A DNA stretch of 36,526 bases from JBAZDC01 sp041654595 (GTDB lineage Bacteria; Pseudomonadota; Gammaproteobacteria; Burkholderiales; Burkholderiaceae_B), in NCBI GenBank assembly GCA_964551305.1, contig CAZKBT010000034.1:1-36526 (forward strand). Direction: 5' to 3'. The stretch's first letter is position 1; each line of letters opens with the position of its first letter. The translations under genes were made by a program, and so were the position numbers. Positions 1 to 8,649 of the stretch are shown here, piece by piece. The notes under the pieces were generated by a model that searched no databases, had not been told where the DNA came from, and saw only the letters and a program-made list of their open reading frames with translations.

Positions 1-1166
1 TCGGGCTCGAGCCCAAGGATTTCGACGTCGCCACCAACGCCACGCCGCCCCAGGTGCGAACCCTGTTTCGCCGCGCCCGCATCATCGGCAAGCGCTTCCA
101 GCTGGTTCACGTGGTGTTCGGCCAGGAAATCATAGAAACGTCCACATTCCGCGCCCTCTCGGCTTCCGACCAGAACACCGACGCACACGGACGCATCCTG
201 CGCGACAATCTGTTCGGCACTCAGGAAGAAGACGCGGCCCGGCGCGACTTCACCTTGAATGCCCTGTATTACGATCCCGTCACCGAAGAAGTCATCGACT
301 ACCACCGGGGCGTGCAAGATCTCAAGAAACGGATCGTGCGCATGATCGGCGACCCCGCCACGCGCTATCGCGAAGACCCCGTGCGCATGCTGCGTTCCGT
401 GCGTTTCGCCGTAAAGCTCAACGCCACCCTGGACCCGGCCACGCGCGAACCCATCGCCAGCATGTCCGAGCTGATCGGCAACGTGCCCTCTTCGCGCCTG
501 TTCGACGAAATGCTCAAGCTCCTGACCTGCGGCCACGCCATGGACTGCGTGCGCGAACTGCGCGCGATGGGCCTGCATCACGGACTGCTACCCCTCATTG
601 ACCTCATCTTCGAACAAGAGGGCGGCGAGCAGTTCGTCGAACTGGCGCTGGCGCGCACCGACGCCCGCGTCCGGGCGGGCAAGCCCGTCAGCCCCAGCTT
701 CCTTTTCGCCGCGCTTTTGTGGCGTCTGGTCAACGAACGCTGGAAAGCCTTGTGCGCCAAAGGAGAAAACCCCACGCAAGCATTGATCGAAGCCGGCGAC
801 TCCGTCGTCGACGAGCAAACCAAAAAACTGGCCATACAGCGCCGCTTCCAATCCGACATGCGTGAAATATGGTTCATGCAGACGCGCTTCGAACGCGTCA
901 ACGCCAAAGCCATTTGGCGCATGATCGAACAACCGCGTTTCCGGGCGGCCGTCGACTTTCTCCAACTACGCGCCGAAGCGCGCGAAGTCGATAGCGTCCA
1001 AGCCCAATGGTGGATGGACCTGGCCAACGCCGATAGCGCCGCGCGCGCGGAAATGATCGAGGCATACACAAGCCGGCCCCGCGCAACCAAGCCGGCATCC
1101 TCGCGCCGCCGCCGTGGCCCGCGCCGCCGGCCGCCCGCAAGCGCGAACCCTCCTTCCGCCGCCTGA
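1..1166 (+). CDS. pcnB: Poly(A) polymerase I, 5'-truncated by the window edge
   Basis: This enzyme adds 3' poly(A) tails to RNA, which marks transcripts for decay. The open frame starts at base 3 with no start codon, so the N-terminus lies to the left of the window. The first visible residues, GLEPKDFDVATNATPPQV, are the end of the nucleotidyltransferase head, including the DFD catalytic aspartate pair. ARRDFTLNALYYD and RYREDPVRMLRSVRF follow, as expected for the PcnB/CCA-adding superfamily. The long C-terminal helical region ends in an arginine-rich tail (SSRRRRGPRRR), typical of bacterial PcnB and likely to bind RNA. The tail and the following folK favour PcnB over a CCA-adding enzyme. folK starts 19 bases downstream, so the two are probably co-transcribed. 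Confidence 0.94.
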   Translation, partial: GLEPKDFDVATNATPPQVRTLFRRARIIGKRFQLVHVVFGQEIIETSTFRALSASDQNTDAHGRILRDNLFGTQEEDAARRDFTLNALYYDPVTEEVIDYHRGVQDLKKRIVRMIGDPATRYREDPVRMLRSVRFAVKLNATLDPATREPIASMSELIGNVPSSRLFDEMLKLLTCGHAMDCVRELRAMGLHHGLLPLIDLIFEQEGGEQFVELALARTDARVRAGKPVSPSFLFAALLWRLVNERWKALCAKGENPTQALIEAGDSVVDEQTKKLAIQRRFQSDMREIWFMQTRFERVNAKAIWRMIEQPRFRAAVDFLQLRAEAREVDSVQAQWWMDLANADSAARAEMIEAYTSRPRATKPASSRRRRGPRRRPPASANPPSAA

Positions 1167-1185
1167 GCGCTGAGCGACACCTTCC

Positions 1186-1668
1186 ATGACGACCGTCGCC
1201 TTCGTCGGCTTGGGCGCCAATCTGGGCGATGCGCAATCCACGGTGCGGGCAGCCGTTCGCGAGCTCGCACAAGAGGACGGCATCATGGACGTGGTGCTGT
1301 CGCCGCTATACGGCAGCGCCCCCATCGACTCATCCGGACCCGATTACGTCAACGCGGTGGTTCGGCTTCGCACCACGCTTACCGCGCACGCCTTGCTTGC
1401 CGCGCTGCAGGGAATCGAACACCGGCATGGCCGCCAACGCCCCTATCGCAACGCTCCCAGGACGCTGGATCTGGACCTGCTGCTCTATGGACACACGGCT
1501 ATCCAAGATAGCGACCTGGTCGTGCCGCATCCCCGCATGCATCAGCGCGCCTTCGTACTACGTCCCCTGGCCGACCTGGCGCCCGATCTGAAACTGGCCC
1601 AGGGCAGCCTGGATCAGTTGCTGCGGCAATGCCAAGACCAGCTGCTGCATCCTCTATCCCGACCATAA
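1186..1668 (+). CDS. folK: 2-amino-4-hydroxy-6-hydroxymethyldihydropteridine pyrophosphokinase
   Basis: FolK transfers pyrophosphate from ATP to 6-hydroxymethyl-7,8-dihydropterin in folate synthesis in the cytoplasm. The 160-residue product has the usual family length. It begins with VAFVGLGANLGD and carries the HPPK signature RTLDLDLLLYG followed by PHPRMHQRAFVLRPL, which holds the Mg/ATP-binding aspartates and basic residues. It starts at an ATG 19 bases after the pcnB stop, and no strong Shine-Dalgarno is visible. The pcnB-folK pairing is common in beta- and gammaproteobacteria. It converges on the fumarase gene 103 bases away, and I see no convincing terminator in that gap. Confidence 0.96.
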   Translation: MTTVAFVGLGANLGDAQSTVRAAVRELAQEDGIMDVVLSPLYGSAPIDSSGPDYVNAVVRLRTTLTAHALLAALQGIEHRHGRQRPYRNAPRTLDLDLLLYGHTAIQDSDLVVPHPRMHQRAFVLRPLADLAPDLKLAQGSLDQLLRQCQDQLLHPLSRP

Positions 1669-1771
1669 CCGTGGCGTCAAATTGTTCTTGCGACGTTGCC
1701 TGGGGCAAGAGTTGATTGGTCTGCTGAAGACAGCAAATCCAGCAATCCAGGCTTGCTCTCGAAACCAATGA

Positions 1772-3295
1772 TCAGGCGCCAACCACCTCCACCCCCGCAA
1801 TCAACGCCTTCCACTCGGCGGGGCCCGTCTGATGCACCGACACCCCCGCCGCATCCACCGCCACCGTCACCGGCATATCCTTGACGTCGAACTCATAGAT
1901 AGCCTCCATGCCGAGATCCTCGAACGCCGCCACGCGCGCGCCGCGTATCGCCTTGGAAACCAGATACGCCGACCCTCCTACCGCCATCAAATAAGCCGAG
2001 CCATGGCGCTTGATCGCATCGATCGCGGCCGGACCGCGTTCGGCCTTGCCTATCATCGCGATCAATCCCGTCTTGTCCAGCATCATGTCCGTGAACGCAT
2101 CCATGCGCGTGGACGTCGTGGGGCCCGCCGGCCCCACCACCTCGTCGCGCACCGGATCCACCGGCCCCACGTAATAAATCACGCGATTCGTGAAATCGAC
2201 AGGCAGCGGCTCGCCGCGAGCCAGCATATCCTGGATGCGCTTATGCGCCGCATCGCGTCCCGTCAGCATCTTTCCCGACAGCAGCAGCGTCTGGCCGGGC
2301 TTCCAGCTCGCCACCTCCTCCTTGGTCAACGAATTCAAATCCACTTGCTGCGACTTGTTGTAATCCGGCGCCCACTGCACGTCCGGCCAATCCGCCATCG
2401 ACGGCGGCGTCAACTGCGCAGGGCCCGAACCATCCAGCTCGAAATGCACGTGACGCGTCGCGGCGCAATTCGGAATCATCGCGACCGGCTTGGACGCCGC
2501 ATGCGTCGGGAACGTATTGATCTTGACGTCCAGCACCGTCGTCAATCCACCCAGGCCTTGCGCGCCGATGCCCAACGCGTTCACCTTCTCGTACAGCTCG
2601 ATGCGCAACGCCTCGAGCTTGTTCTGCGGCCCGCGCTCGAGCAGCTCGAACATATCGATATCGTCCATCAAAGACTGCTTGGCCATCAGCATAGCTTTCT
2701 CCGCCGTGCCGCCGACACCGATGCCCAGAATGCCGGGAGGACACCATCCCGCCCCCATGGACGGCACCGTCCTGAGCACCCAATCCACCAGCGACTCGCT
2801 GGGATTGAGCATCGCAAACTTGGTCTTGTTTTCCGACCCGCCGCCCTTGGCGGCCACCTGCACGTCGATCTTGTCGCCGGGCACCAGCTCCACGCTCACG
2901 ATACAGGGCGTATTGTCGCGCGTATTCTTGCGCTCGAACAACGCATCGGCCAGCACGGAGGCGCGCAGCGGATTGTCGGGATTCAGATAGCCCTGGCGCA
3001 CCCCTTCGTCGCAGATATCCTGCAAGCTCCTACAGGAATCGATGTGCACGTTCATGCCGATCTTCAAGAACACATTGACGATGCCCGTATCCTGGCAGAT
3101 GGGCCGACGGCCTTCGGCGCACATGCGCGAATTCGTCAGTATCTGCGCAATGGCGTCTTTCGCGGCGGGATTTTCTTCGCGCTCATATGCGCGAGCCAGA
3201 TGCCTGATGTAGTCCGCGGGATGATAGAAGCTGATGAACTGGACGGCATCGGCTATGGACTGAATAATGTCCCGCTCTTTGATTGGATTGCTCAT
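1772..3295 (-). CDS. fumA: Class I (iron-sulfur) fumarate hydratase
   Basis: This enzyme interconverts fumarate and malate in the TCA cycle. The 507-residue protein contains both the alpha and beta parts of the class I, oxygen-sensitive [4Fe-4S] fumarases in one chain. Likely cluster ligands are C67 (RRPICQDTG), C185 (GAGWCPPGI) and C277 (PNCAATRH). The C-terminal beta domain shows GPTTSTRMDAFTD and GGSAYLVSKAI. It is slightly shorter than E. coli FumA (548). The class II motif of FumC is absent. The gene lies 89 bases downstream of the enoyl-CoA hydratase gene on the same strand, with a terminator-like hairpin between them. The beta domain resembles L(+)-tartrate dehydratase, but the single-chain form favours fumarase. 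Confidence 0.93.
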   Translation of the reverse strand: MSNPIKERDIIQSIADAVQFISFYHPADYIRHLARAYEREENPAAKDAIAQILTNSRMCAEGRRPICQDTGIVNVFLKIGMNVHIDSCRSLQDICDEGVRQGYLNPDNPLRASVLADALFERKNTRDNTPCIVSVELVPGDKIDVQVAAKGGGSENKTKFAMLNPSESLVDWVLRTVPSMGAGWCPPGILGIGVGGTAEKAMLMAKQSLMDDIDMFELLERGPQNKLEALRIELYEKVNALGIGAQGLGGLTTVLDVKINTFPTHAASKPVAMIPNCAATRHVHFELDGSGPAQLTPPSMADWPDVQWAPDYNKSQQVDLNSLTKEEVASWKPGQTLLLSGKMLTGRDAAHKRIQDMLARGEPLPVDFTNRVIYYVGPVDPVRDEVVGPAGPTTSTRMDAFTDMMLDKTGLIAMIGKAERGPAAIDAIKRHGSAYLMAVGGSAYLVSKAIRGARVAAFEDLGMEAIYEFDVKDMPVTVAVDAAGVSVHQTGPAEWKALIAGVEVVGA

Positions 3296-3330
3296 GTCGG
3301 AGTGTCGAAAATAGAAAAAGATGAAGGCGC

Positions 3331-3359
3331 GAGAAAACAGCCGGGCCCTGGCGGGCCCG
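3331..3359 (-). terminator. Intrinsic terminator-like hairpin between the enoyl-CoA hydratase gene and fumA
   Basis: Read on the minus strand, a perfect 7-bp stem CGGGCCC / GGGCCCG with loop GCCA (plus-strand 3342-3359) is followed by GCTGTTTTCTC. The stem is strong and GC-rich, but the T-tract is short. It lies 25 bases after the enoyl-CoA hydratase stop and 46 bases before the fumA start. It could end the first transcript or attenuate read-through into fumA. Confidence 0.5.
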
Positions 3360-3384
3360 CTGCCGAACGGAGATAGATACTAGC

Positions 3385-4152
3385 TTACTTGCCCTGCCAT
3401 ACGGGCTCGCGCTTTTCCGCGAACGCCGTCGAACCTTCCTTGGCATCGGCCGACGTAAAAATATGCGCAATGCGGGGGCGCTGCAGATCGAACATGTCCG
3501 CCTGACGCCAATCGCGGGATTCCGTAACGATCTTCTTGGCGGTCTGCACGGCCAGCGGGCCGTTCTTCGCCACGACGCGCGCCAGCTCCAAGGCCTGCTC
3601 CAAGGCCTTGCCCGGCTCGACCAGTCGATTGACCAGACCCAATTCATAAGCGCGCCGAGCCGGCATCATATCGCCCGTCAGAATGGCCTCCATCGCCGCA
3701 TGATAGGGTATGCGCGACGGCAAGCGCAGCATGCCGCCCGAGCCGGGCACGATGCCGCGCTTGACCTCGGGCAAGCCGAAGCTTGCATTCGACGCCGCCA
3801 CGATCAAATCGCAGGCCAGGGCCATTTCACATCCGCCTGCCAGCGCGTAGCCCTCGATGGCGGCGATCATCGGCTTGCGCGGCGGACGCTCGCACAGGCC
3901 GGCGAAGCCGCGGCCTTCGATGACCGGGCGTTGGCCGTTGGCGGCGAACGCCTTCAGATCCATGCCCGACGAAAAGGTATTGCCGGCGCCGGTCAGTATG
4001 CCGATCACCACTTTGTCATTGTCATCCAGCTGATCCCAGGCCTTGACGAGCTCCAACGCCGTTTCATAATTGATCGCGTTACGCGCCTCGGGACGATTCA
4101 CAGTGACGATCTGGATGTTGTCAACGATCTCCACCTTCACCAGTTCGGACAT
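3385..4152 (-). CDS. Enoyl-CoA hydratase/isomerase (crotonase family)
   Basis: This is a 255-residue member of the crotonase superfamily. The oxyanion-hole segments SSGMDLKAF and GYALAGGCEM are both present. So are the two catalytic glutamates of true hydratases: E109 (GGCEM) and E129 (GLPEVKRG). This supports hydration of 2-enoyl-CoA rather than a degenerate family member. I chose the ATG at 4152 because AAGGA precedes it at good spacing. An in-frame start 42 bases upstream would add residues unlike the family. The physiological acyl-CoA cannot be told from sequence. The neighbours (fumA, glyQ) do not form a beta-oxidation operon, so a role in fatty-acid or amino-acid breakdown is inference. 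Confidence 0.9.
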   Translation of the reverse strand: MSELVKVEIVDNIQIVTVNRPEARNAINYETALELVKAWDQLDDNDKVVIGILTGAGNTFSSGMDLKAFAANGQRPVIEGRGFAGLCERPPRKPMIAAIEGYALAGGCEMALACDLIVAASNASFGLPEVKRGIVPGSGGMLRLPSRIPYHAAMEAILTGDMMPARRAYELGLVNRLVEPGKALEQALELARVVAKNGPLAVQTAKKIVTESRDWRQADMFDLQRPRIAHIFTSADAKEGSTAFAEKREPVWQGK

Positions 4153-4327
4153 AGTTTTCCTTTTTAAAAAATAGTCGCGCCCAAGCGCCACCACACATTG
4201 ATAAGTCCAGGACGCCGGCGACCGCCGCTCGACGTCCGGCCCTCATGCCGGGCAAGTCCCGCAGAACCAGTTAAAATCGATGGCTTTTGCGGCACCACGA
4301 ATTTTTCGGTTTACTGGCCCCACGCTC

Positions 4328-5239
4328 ATGCTCACATTCCAGCAACTCATTTTAACCCTCCAGCAATATTGGGATAAACAAGGCTGCGCCTTGCTGCAAC
4401 CCTATGATGTGGAAAAAGGCGCTGGAACCATGAACCCGGCTACCTTCTTACGCGCTTTGGGGCCGGAACCATGGAACGTAGCCTATGTAGAGCCCTCCCG
4501 GCGGCCCACTGATGGGCGCTATGGAGAAAACCCCAACCGCCTGCAGCATTATTATCAGTACCAGGTCGTGCTCAAGCCCGCGCCCACCAATATCCTCGAT
4601 CTGTACATCGGCTCGCTGCAGGCCCTGGGCATCGACCCCAAGGCGCACGACATCCGCTTCGTCGAGGACGACTGGGAAAACCCGACGCTGGGCGCCTGGG
4701 GCCTGGGTTGGGAAGTCTGGCTCAACGGCATGGAAGTCACCCAATTCACCTACTTCCAGCAGGTGGGCGGCCTGGACTGCGTCCCGACCACGGGCGAAAT
4801 CACCTACGGCCTCGAACGGCTGGCCATGTACCTGCAAAGCGTCGAAAGCGTCTACGATCTGGTCTGGACTTACGGCGACGGCGGGCGGCCCGTGCATTAC
4901 CGCGACGTGTTCCACCAGAACGAAGTCGAGCAATCCACCTACAACTTCGAGTACGCGTCCACGCCCATGCTGTTCTCGCACTTCAACGATTACGAAGCGG
5001 AAGCCAAGCGGCTCATCGACGTTCCCCTGGCCCTGCCCGCCTACGAAAACACCCTGAAGGCCGCGCATACCTTCAATCTGCTGGACGCGCGCGGCGCCAT
5101 CAGCGTCACCGAACGCGCCACCTACATCGGGCGCATCCGCAATCTGTCGCGCGCCGTCGCGCAAGCCTACTACGACTCTCGTGAAAGACTAGGATTTCCC
5201 ATGCTCGAGAAGAAGCATCACGACGCGGAGGCCGTGTAA
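4328..5239 (+). CDS. glyQ: Glycyl-tRNA synthetase alpha subunit
   Basis: GlyQ is the catalytic subunit of the bacterial alpha2-beta2 glycyl-tRNA synthetase (class II), which charges tRNA-Gly. The 303-residue protein is nearly colinear with E. coli GlyQ: it opens with FQQLILTLQQYW and contains SRRPTDGRYGENPNRLQHYY, GLGWEVWLNGMEVTQFTYFQ and GEITYGLERLAMY. I place the start at 4328 (MLTFQQ) because this matches the family N-terminus; an upstream ATG at 4280 would add 16 atypical residues. The TAA stop overlaps the glyS ATG by one base (TAATG), which implies translational coupling and equal subunit supply. The 175 bases upstream separate it from the divergent enoyl-CoA hydratase gene. Confidence 0.97.
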   Translation: MLTFQQLILTLQQYWDKQGCALLQPYDVEKGAGTMNPATFLRALGPEPWNVAYVEPSRRPTDGRYGENPNRLQHYYQYQVVLKPAPTNILDLYIGSLQALGIDPKAHDIRFVEDDWENPTLGAWGLGWEVWLNGMEVTQFTYFQQVGGLDCVPTTGEITYGLERLAMYLQSVESVYDLVWTYGDGGRPVHYRDVFHQNEVEQSTYNFEYASTPMLFSHFNDYEAEAKRLIDVPLALPAYENTLKAAHTFNLLDARGAISVTERATYIGRIRNLSRAVAQAYYDSRERLGFPMLEKKHHDAEAV

Positions 5240-7380
5240 TGAGCTCCGTCACCATCAAGCCGCTGTTGGTCGAACTGCAAACCGAGGAACTGCCCCCAAA
5301 AGCCTTGCAGGCGCTGGGACAGGCCTTTGCCGACGGGCTGCGCCGCGTTCTGGAGCAAAACAAGCTGCTGGCAAGCGGCAACGAGGTCACCGCCTACGCC
5401 ACCCCCCGCCGGCTGGCCGCCGCGTTCAGCCGAGTGCTGAACCAGGCGCCCGAACAAGCCTATACCGAAAAACTGATGCCGGCCAAGATCGGCCTGACCG
5501 AATCCGGCGACATGACCCCCGCCCTGGTCAAGAAACTGGGCGGCAAAGGCCTGGCGCACCTCGGCGCGGCGGACCTGGTGCATGAATCGGACGGCAAGCA
5601 GGATTATCTCTACGCCAAGGGCGTGGCGCCCGGCGCCACGCTGGCCGGCGCCTTGCAGGATGCGCTGGATCACGCCCTGGGCAATCTGCCCATACCCAAG
5701 GTCATGCGTTATCAATTGGCCGACGGCGTAACCAGCGTGCGCTTCGTGCGCCCCGCCCACCATCTCGTCGCCCTATGGGGGCAGGACGTCGTCGACGTCT
5801 CTGCCTTGGGACTGAAAGCCGGCCGCGTCACCGATGGCCATCGCTTCCTCGCGCCCGCGCCGCTGGTCATCGCCGACGCCGCCGCATACGAAGCCACGCT
5901 GCGCGACGAGGGCAAGGTCGTCGCCTCGTTCGCCACCCGCCGCGAACAGATCGCCCGGCAACTGCATGCCGAGGCCTGCGCGCTGAATGCGACCATAGGC
6001 GACGACGCGGCGGTGACCGCGCTGCTGGACGAGGTCACCGCCCTGGTGGAGTTTCCGGTGGTCTACGTGGGGCAGTTCGACCGGCAATTCCTGGCGGTGC
6101 CGCCCGAATGCCTCATCCTGACCATGAGGCTGAATCAAAAATACTTCCCTCTGTTCGATCCCGCAACGGGCAAGCTCACCCATCGCTTTCTGATCGTCAG
6201 CAATATGCGGGTGACCGATCCCGAGACCATCATTTCGGGCAACGAGAAAGTCGTGCGCCCGCGCCTGGCCGACGCTCAGTTCTTTTTCGACACCGACCGC
6301 AAAACGCCGCTGGCGGCGCGCGTCGACGATCTGACCGGCAGCGTCTATCACAACAAACTGGGTTCCCAACGCGAGCGCGTCGAGCGCATGCGCGCCGTTG
6401 CGCGCCGCATCGCGCAACAGCTGGGCGGCAACGTCGCCCACGCCGACCGCGCCGCGCTCTTGGCCAAGGCCGACCTGAACACAAGCATGGTCGGTGAATT
6501 TCCCGAGCTGCAAGGCATCATCGGCGCCTATTACGCGCAATACGACGACGAGCCCGCCGACGTCATCCTGGCGCTGAAACGGCAGTACCAGCTACGCCTG
6601 GACGAACCCGTTTCCCGCGACACGGTGACGGCGGCCGTGCTCTTCATGGCGGAGCGGCTGGAAACCCTGGTCGGAATATGGGGCATAGGCCTGGCGCCCA
6701 CCGGCGAGCGCGACCCCTATGCGTTGCGCCGCGCGGCGCTGGGCCTGATCAGCGCCTACGAACAACTGCTGGCCGGCGGCTATCTGGCCGTACGCGACGA
6801 CGCCAAATTGGCATTGGCCGATTTGCTGGCCTTCACCGCCGAGCAATTCCCCGCCGGCGCGCTGGACGGTCAAACGGTCGGCCAGGTGCGCGCCTTCATC
6901 TACGAGCGCTACCGCAACCTGCTTGCCAACCAGTTCGAACGTCCAGTGATCGATGCCGTGCTGACGCTGGAGCCGGCCGTCCACCAGGTGCTGGCCCGAG
7001 TCCGCGCATGCGAGGACTTCGCCCGCCGACCCGAGTCCGCCAGCCTGGCCGCCGCCAACAAGCGCATATCGAACCTGTTGAAGAAAACGGATGAACAGCC
7101 GGGTGCCGTGGACGAAGGCAAGCTCATCGAACCCGCCGAGAAAGCGCTTTCACGGGTTCTCGCCTCGCTCAAGCCGGCAGCCGTCTCGGAGTTCGAGCAG
7201 GGCCAATTCACCGCCAGCCTCGCCACCATGGCTCAGGCCCGCGACGCCGTGGATGCGTTCTTCAACGACGTCATGGTCATGGACGACGACGTGTCCGTGC
7301 GGCGCAATCGTCTCGCCCTGCTCAATGAATTGCATCAAGGCATGAATCTGGTCGCCGACATCGCCAAGCTGGTGCATTGA
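5239..7380 (+). CDS. glyS: Glycyl-tRNA synthetase beta subunit
   Basis: GlyS is the tRNA-recognition subunit that pairs with GlyQ. At 713 residues it is a little longer than E. coli GlyS (689). It begins with the typical LLVELQTEELPPKAL. Later family blocks include LTMRLNQKYFPLFD, the HD-like region around EFPELQGIIGAYYA, and LAPTGERDPYALRRAALGLI before the C-terminal anticodon-binding helices (about residues 560-700). Its start overlaps the glyQ stop by one base, and its TGA overlaps the gmhB ATG by one base. glyQ-glyS-gmhB are therefore almost certainly one transcript. Confidence 0.97.
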   Translation: MSSVTIKPLLVELQTEELPPKALQALGQAFADGLRRVLEQNKLLASGNEVTAYATPRRLAAAFSRVLNQAPEQAYTEKLMPAKIGLTESGDMTPALVKKLGGKGLAHLGAADLVHESDGKQDYLYAKGVAPGATLAGALQDALDHALGNLPIPKVMRYQLADGVTSVRFVRPAHHLVALWGQDVVDVSALGLKAGRVTDGHRFLAPAPLVIADAAAYEATLRDEGKVVASFATRREQIARQLHAEACALNATIGDDAAVTALLDEVTALVEFPVVYVGQFDRQFLAVPPECLILTMRLNQKYFPLFDPATGKLTHRFLIVSNMRVTDPETIISGNEKVVRPRLADAQFFFDTDRKTPLAARVDDLTGSVYHNKLGSQRERVERMRAVARRIAQQLGGNVAHADRAALLAKADLNTSMVGEFPELQGIIGAYYAQYDDEPADVILALKRQYQLRLDEPVSRDTVTAAVLFMAERLETLVGIWGIGLAPTGERDPYALRRAALGLISAYEQLLAGGYLAVRDDAKLALADLLAFTAEQFPAGALDGQTVGQVRAFIYERYRNLLANQFERPVIDAVLTLEPAVHQVLARVRACEDFARRPESASLAAANKRISNLLKKTDEQPGAVDEGKLIEPAEKALSRVLASLKPAAVSEFEQGQFTASLATMAQARDAVDAFFNDVMVMDDDVSVRRNRLALLNELHQGMNLVADIAKLVH

Positions 7381-7919
7381 TGAAACTGGCTATTCTGGAC
7401 CGGGACGGCGTCATCAACTACGACAGCGCCGAGTTCGTCAAAAGCCCCGACGAGTGGGTCGCCCTGCCGGGCAGCCTGGAAGCCATGGCCCGCCTATCCC
7501 AGGCGGGCTGGCGCGTGGTCATCGCCAGCAACCAGTCGGGCATCGGACGCGGTCTGTTCAGCATGGACGCGCTCAATGCCATTCACGCCAAGCTGAGACG
7601 CGAGCTCGCCCAGGCCGGCGGCGTGCTGGACGCCATATTCATGTGCCCTCACCGACCCGAAGACGACTGCCTGTGCCGCAAGCCTCGCCCGGGCCTGTTC
7701 CACGACATCGCGCGCCGCTACGACGTGAGCCTGGATAACGTGCCCGCGGCCGGCGACTCCCTGCGCGACCTCCAGGCGGCGGCCGCCGCGCGCTGCGCGC
7801 CTTGGCTCGTAATGACGGGCAACGGGGAAAAGACGCTGGCCGGCGGCAACCTGCCCGACGACACCCGCGTTGCGACCGACCTGGCCGCCGCCGTGGACAA
7901 TTGGCTGGCCGGAGACTGA
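7380..7919 (+). CDS. gmhB: D-glycero-beta-D-manno-heptose-1,7-bisphosphate 7-phosphatase
   Basis: GmhB removes the 7-phosphate from heptose bisphosphate during ADP-heptose synthesis for the LPS inner core. The 179-residue HAD-superfamily protein has the nucleophile motif LDRDGVIN (D7, D9), the second motif ASNQSGIGRG and the late motif GDSLRDLQAA. The zinc-binding insertion CPHRPEDDCLCRKPRPG (Cys-His...Cys-x-Cys) is diagnostic of GmhB against other HAD phosphatases. I use the ATG at 7380, which overlaps the glyS TGA; a TTG one codon earlier is possible. The acyltransferase gene begins two bases after its stop, consistent with an envelope-lipid context. Confidence 0.95.
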   Translation: MKLAILDRDGVINYDSAEFVKSPDEWVALPGSLEAMARLSQAGWRVVIASNQSGIGRGLFSMDALNAIHAKLRRELAQAGGVLDAIFMCPHRPEDDCLCRKPRPGLFHDIARRYDVSLDNVPAAGDSLRDLQAAAAARCAPWLVMTGNGEKTLAGGNLPDDTRVATDLAAAVDNWLAGD

Positions 7920-7920
7920 C

Positions 7921-8649
7921 ATGGCCGTGTTGCGCGCGATACTCTATCAATTGTTCCTGATCGTCACGGTCATCCCGTATGCCTTCGCCTGCATTCTGTG
8001 GCTGCCCCTGCCCCTGAACCTTCGCTATCGGCTCACTGTCGGCTGGCCGCGCTTGGCGATCTGGGGAGCGAAAGCCATCCTGGGCATACGTTGGCGCACG
8101 AAAGGCTGGGAGAACCTGCCCGACGGCCCGGGCATCGTGCTGTCCAAGCACCAGTCCGCATGGGAAACCCTGTTCTTTCCGGCCTACATGCCCCGGCAGT
8201 TGTGCTTCGTATATAAAAAGGAACTGCACCTCGTGCCGTTTTTCGGCTGGGGCCTGGCATTGCTGCGGATGATACCCATCGACCGCTCCAAGGGCCGCGA
8301 CGCCTTCGAACAAGTGGCCCGCTTGGGCCAGCAGCGCCTGGACGAAGGACGCTGGCCCATCCTGTTTCCGGAAGGCACGCGCATGGCGCCCGGGAAAACG
8401 GGCCGATACAAAATGGGGGGCGCATTGCTGGCTTCGCGCACCGGCGCGAAAATCATCCCGGTCGCCGTCAACAGCGGCGAATGCTGGCCGCGCAAGGCAT
8501 TCGTCAAGACGCCCGGGGTGATCACAGTATCCATCGGCCCCCTGATCGATCCGGCGGGACTGACGCCCGAGCAGATCAACAGCAAAGTCCAGGATTGGAT
8601 AGAAACGGAAATGCGAGCACTGAATCCCGAACGCTATGAGCGAACTTGA
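7921..8649 (+). CDS. Lysophospholipid acyltransferase family protein (1-acyl-sn-glycerol-3-phosphate acyltransferase-like)
   Basis: This 242-residue membrane-associated protein belongs to the PlsC acyltransferase family, which moves an acyl chain to a lysophospholipid such as 1-acylglycerol-3-phosphate. A hydrophobic N-terminal segment (about residues 5-30) should anchor it. The catalytic motif is SKHQSAWET, an H(x4)E form (H77, E82) instead of the textbook H(x4)D. The substrate-binding motif LFPEGTRMAPG (149-157) is intact. The start at ATG 7921 follows the gmhB stop directly, and its end overlaps the next gene by 14 bases. Lysophosphatidate is the likeliest substrate, but placement beside gmhB leaves a role in lipid A or another envelope lipid open. 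Confidence 0.88.
   Translation: MAVLRAILYQLFLIVTVIPYAFACILWLPLPLNLRYRLTVGWPRLAIWGAKAILGIRWRTKGWENLPDGPGIVLSKHQSAWETLFFPAYMPRQLCFVYKKELHLVPFFGWGLALLRMIPIDRSKGRDAFEQVARLGQQRLDEGRWPILFPEGTRMAPGKTGRYKMGGALLASRTGAKIIPVAVNSGECWPRKAFVKTPGVITVSIGPLIDPAGLTPEQINSKVQDWIETEMRALNPERYERT

Noticed and set aside
1669..1771. Terminator between folK and fumA
   Set aside because: Only 4-5 bp stems are visible (for example CTTGC/GCAAG), too weak to call.
1832..3376. Long open frame on the plus strand opposite fumA
   Set aside because: The product is His/Arg-rich and lacks any recognisable motif; it is the antisense shadow of a clear fumarase in GC-rich DNA.
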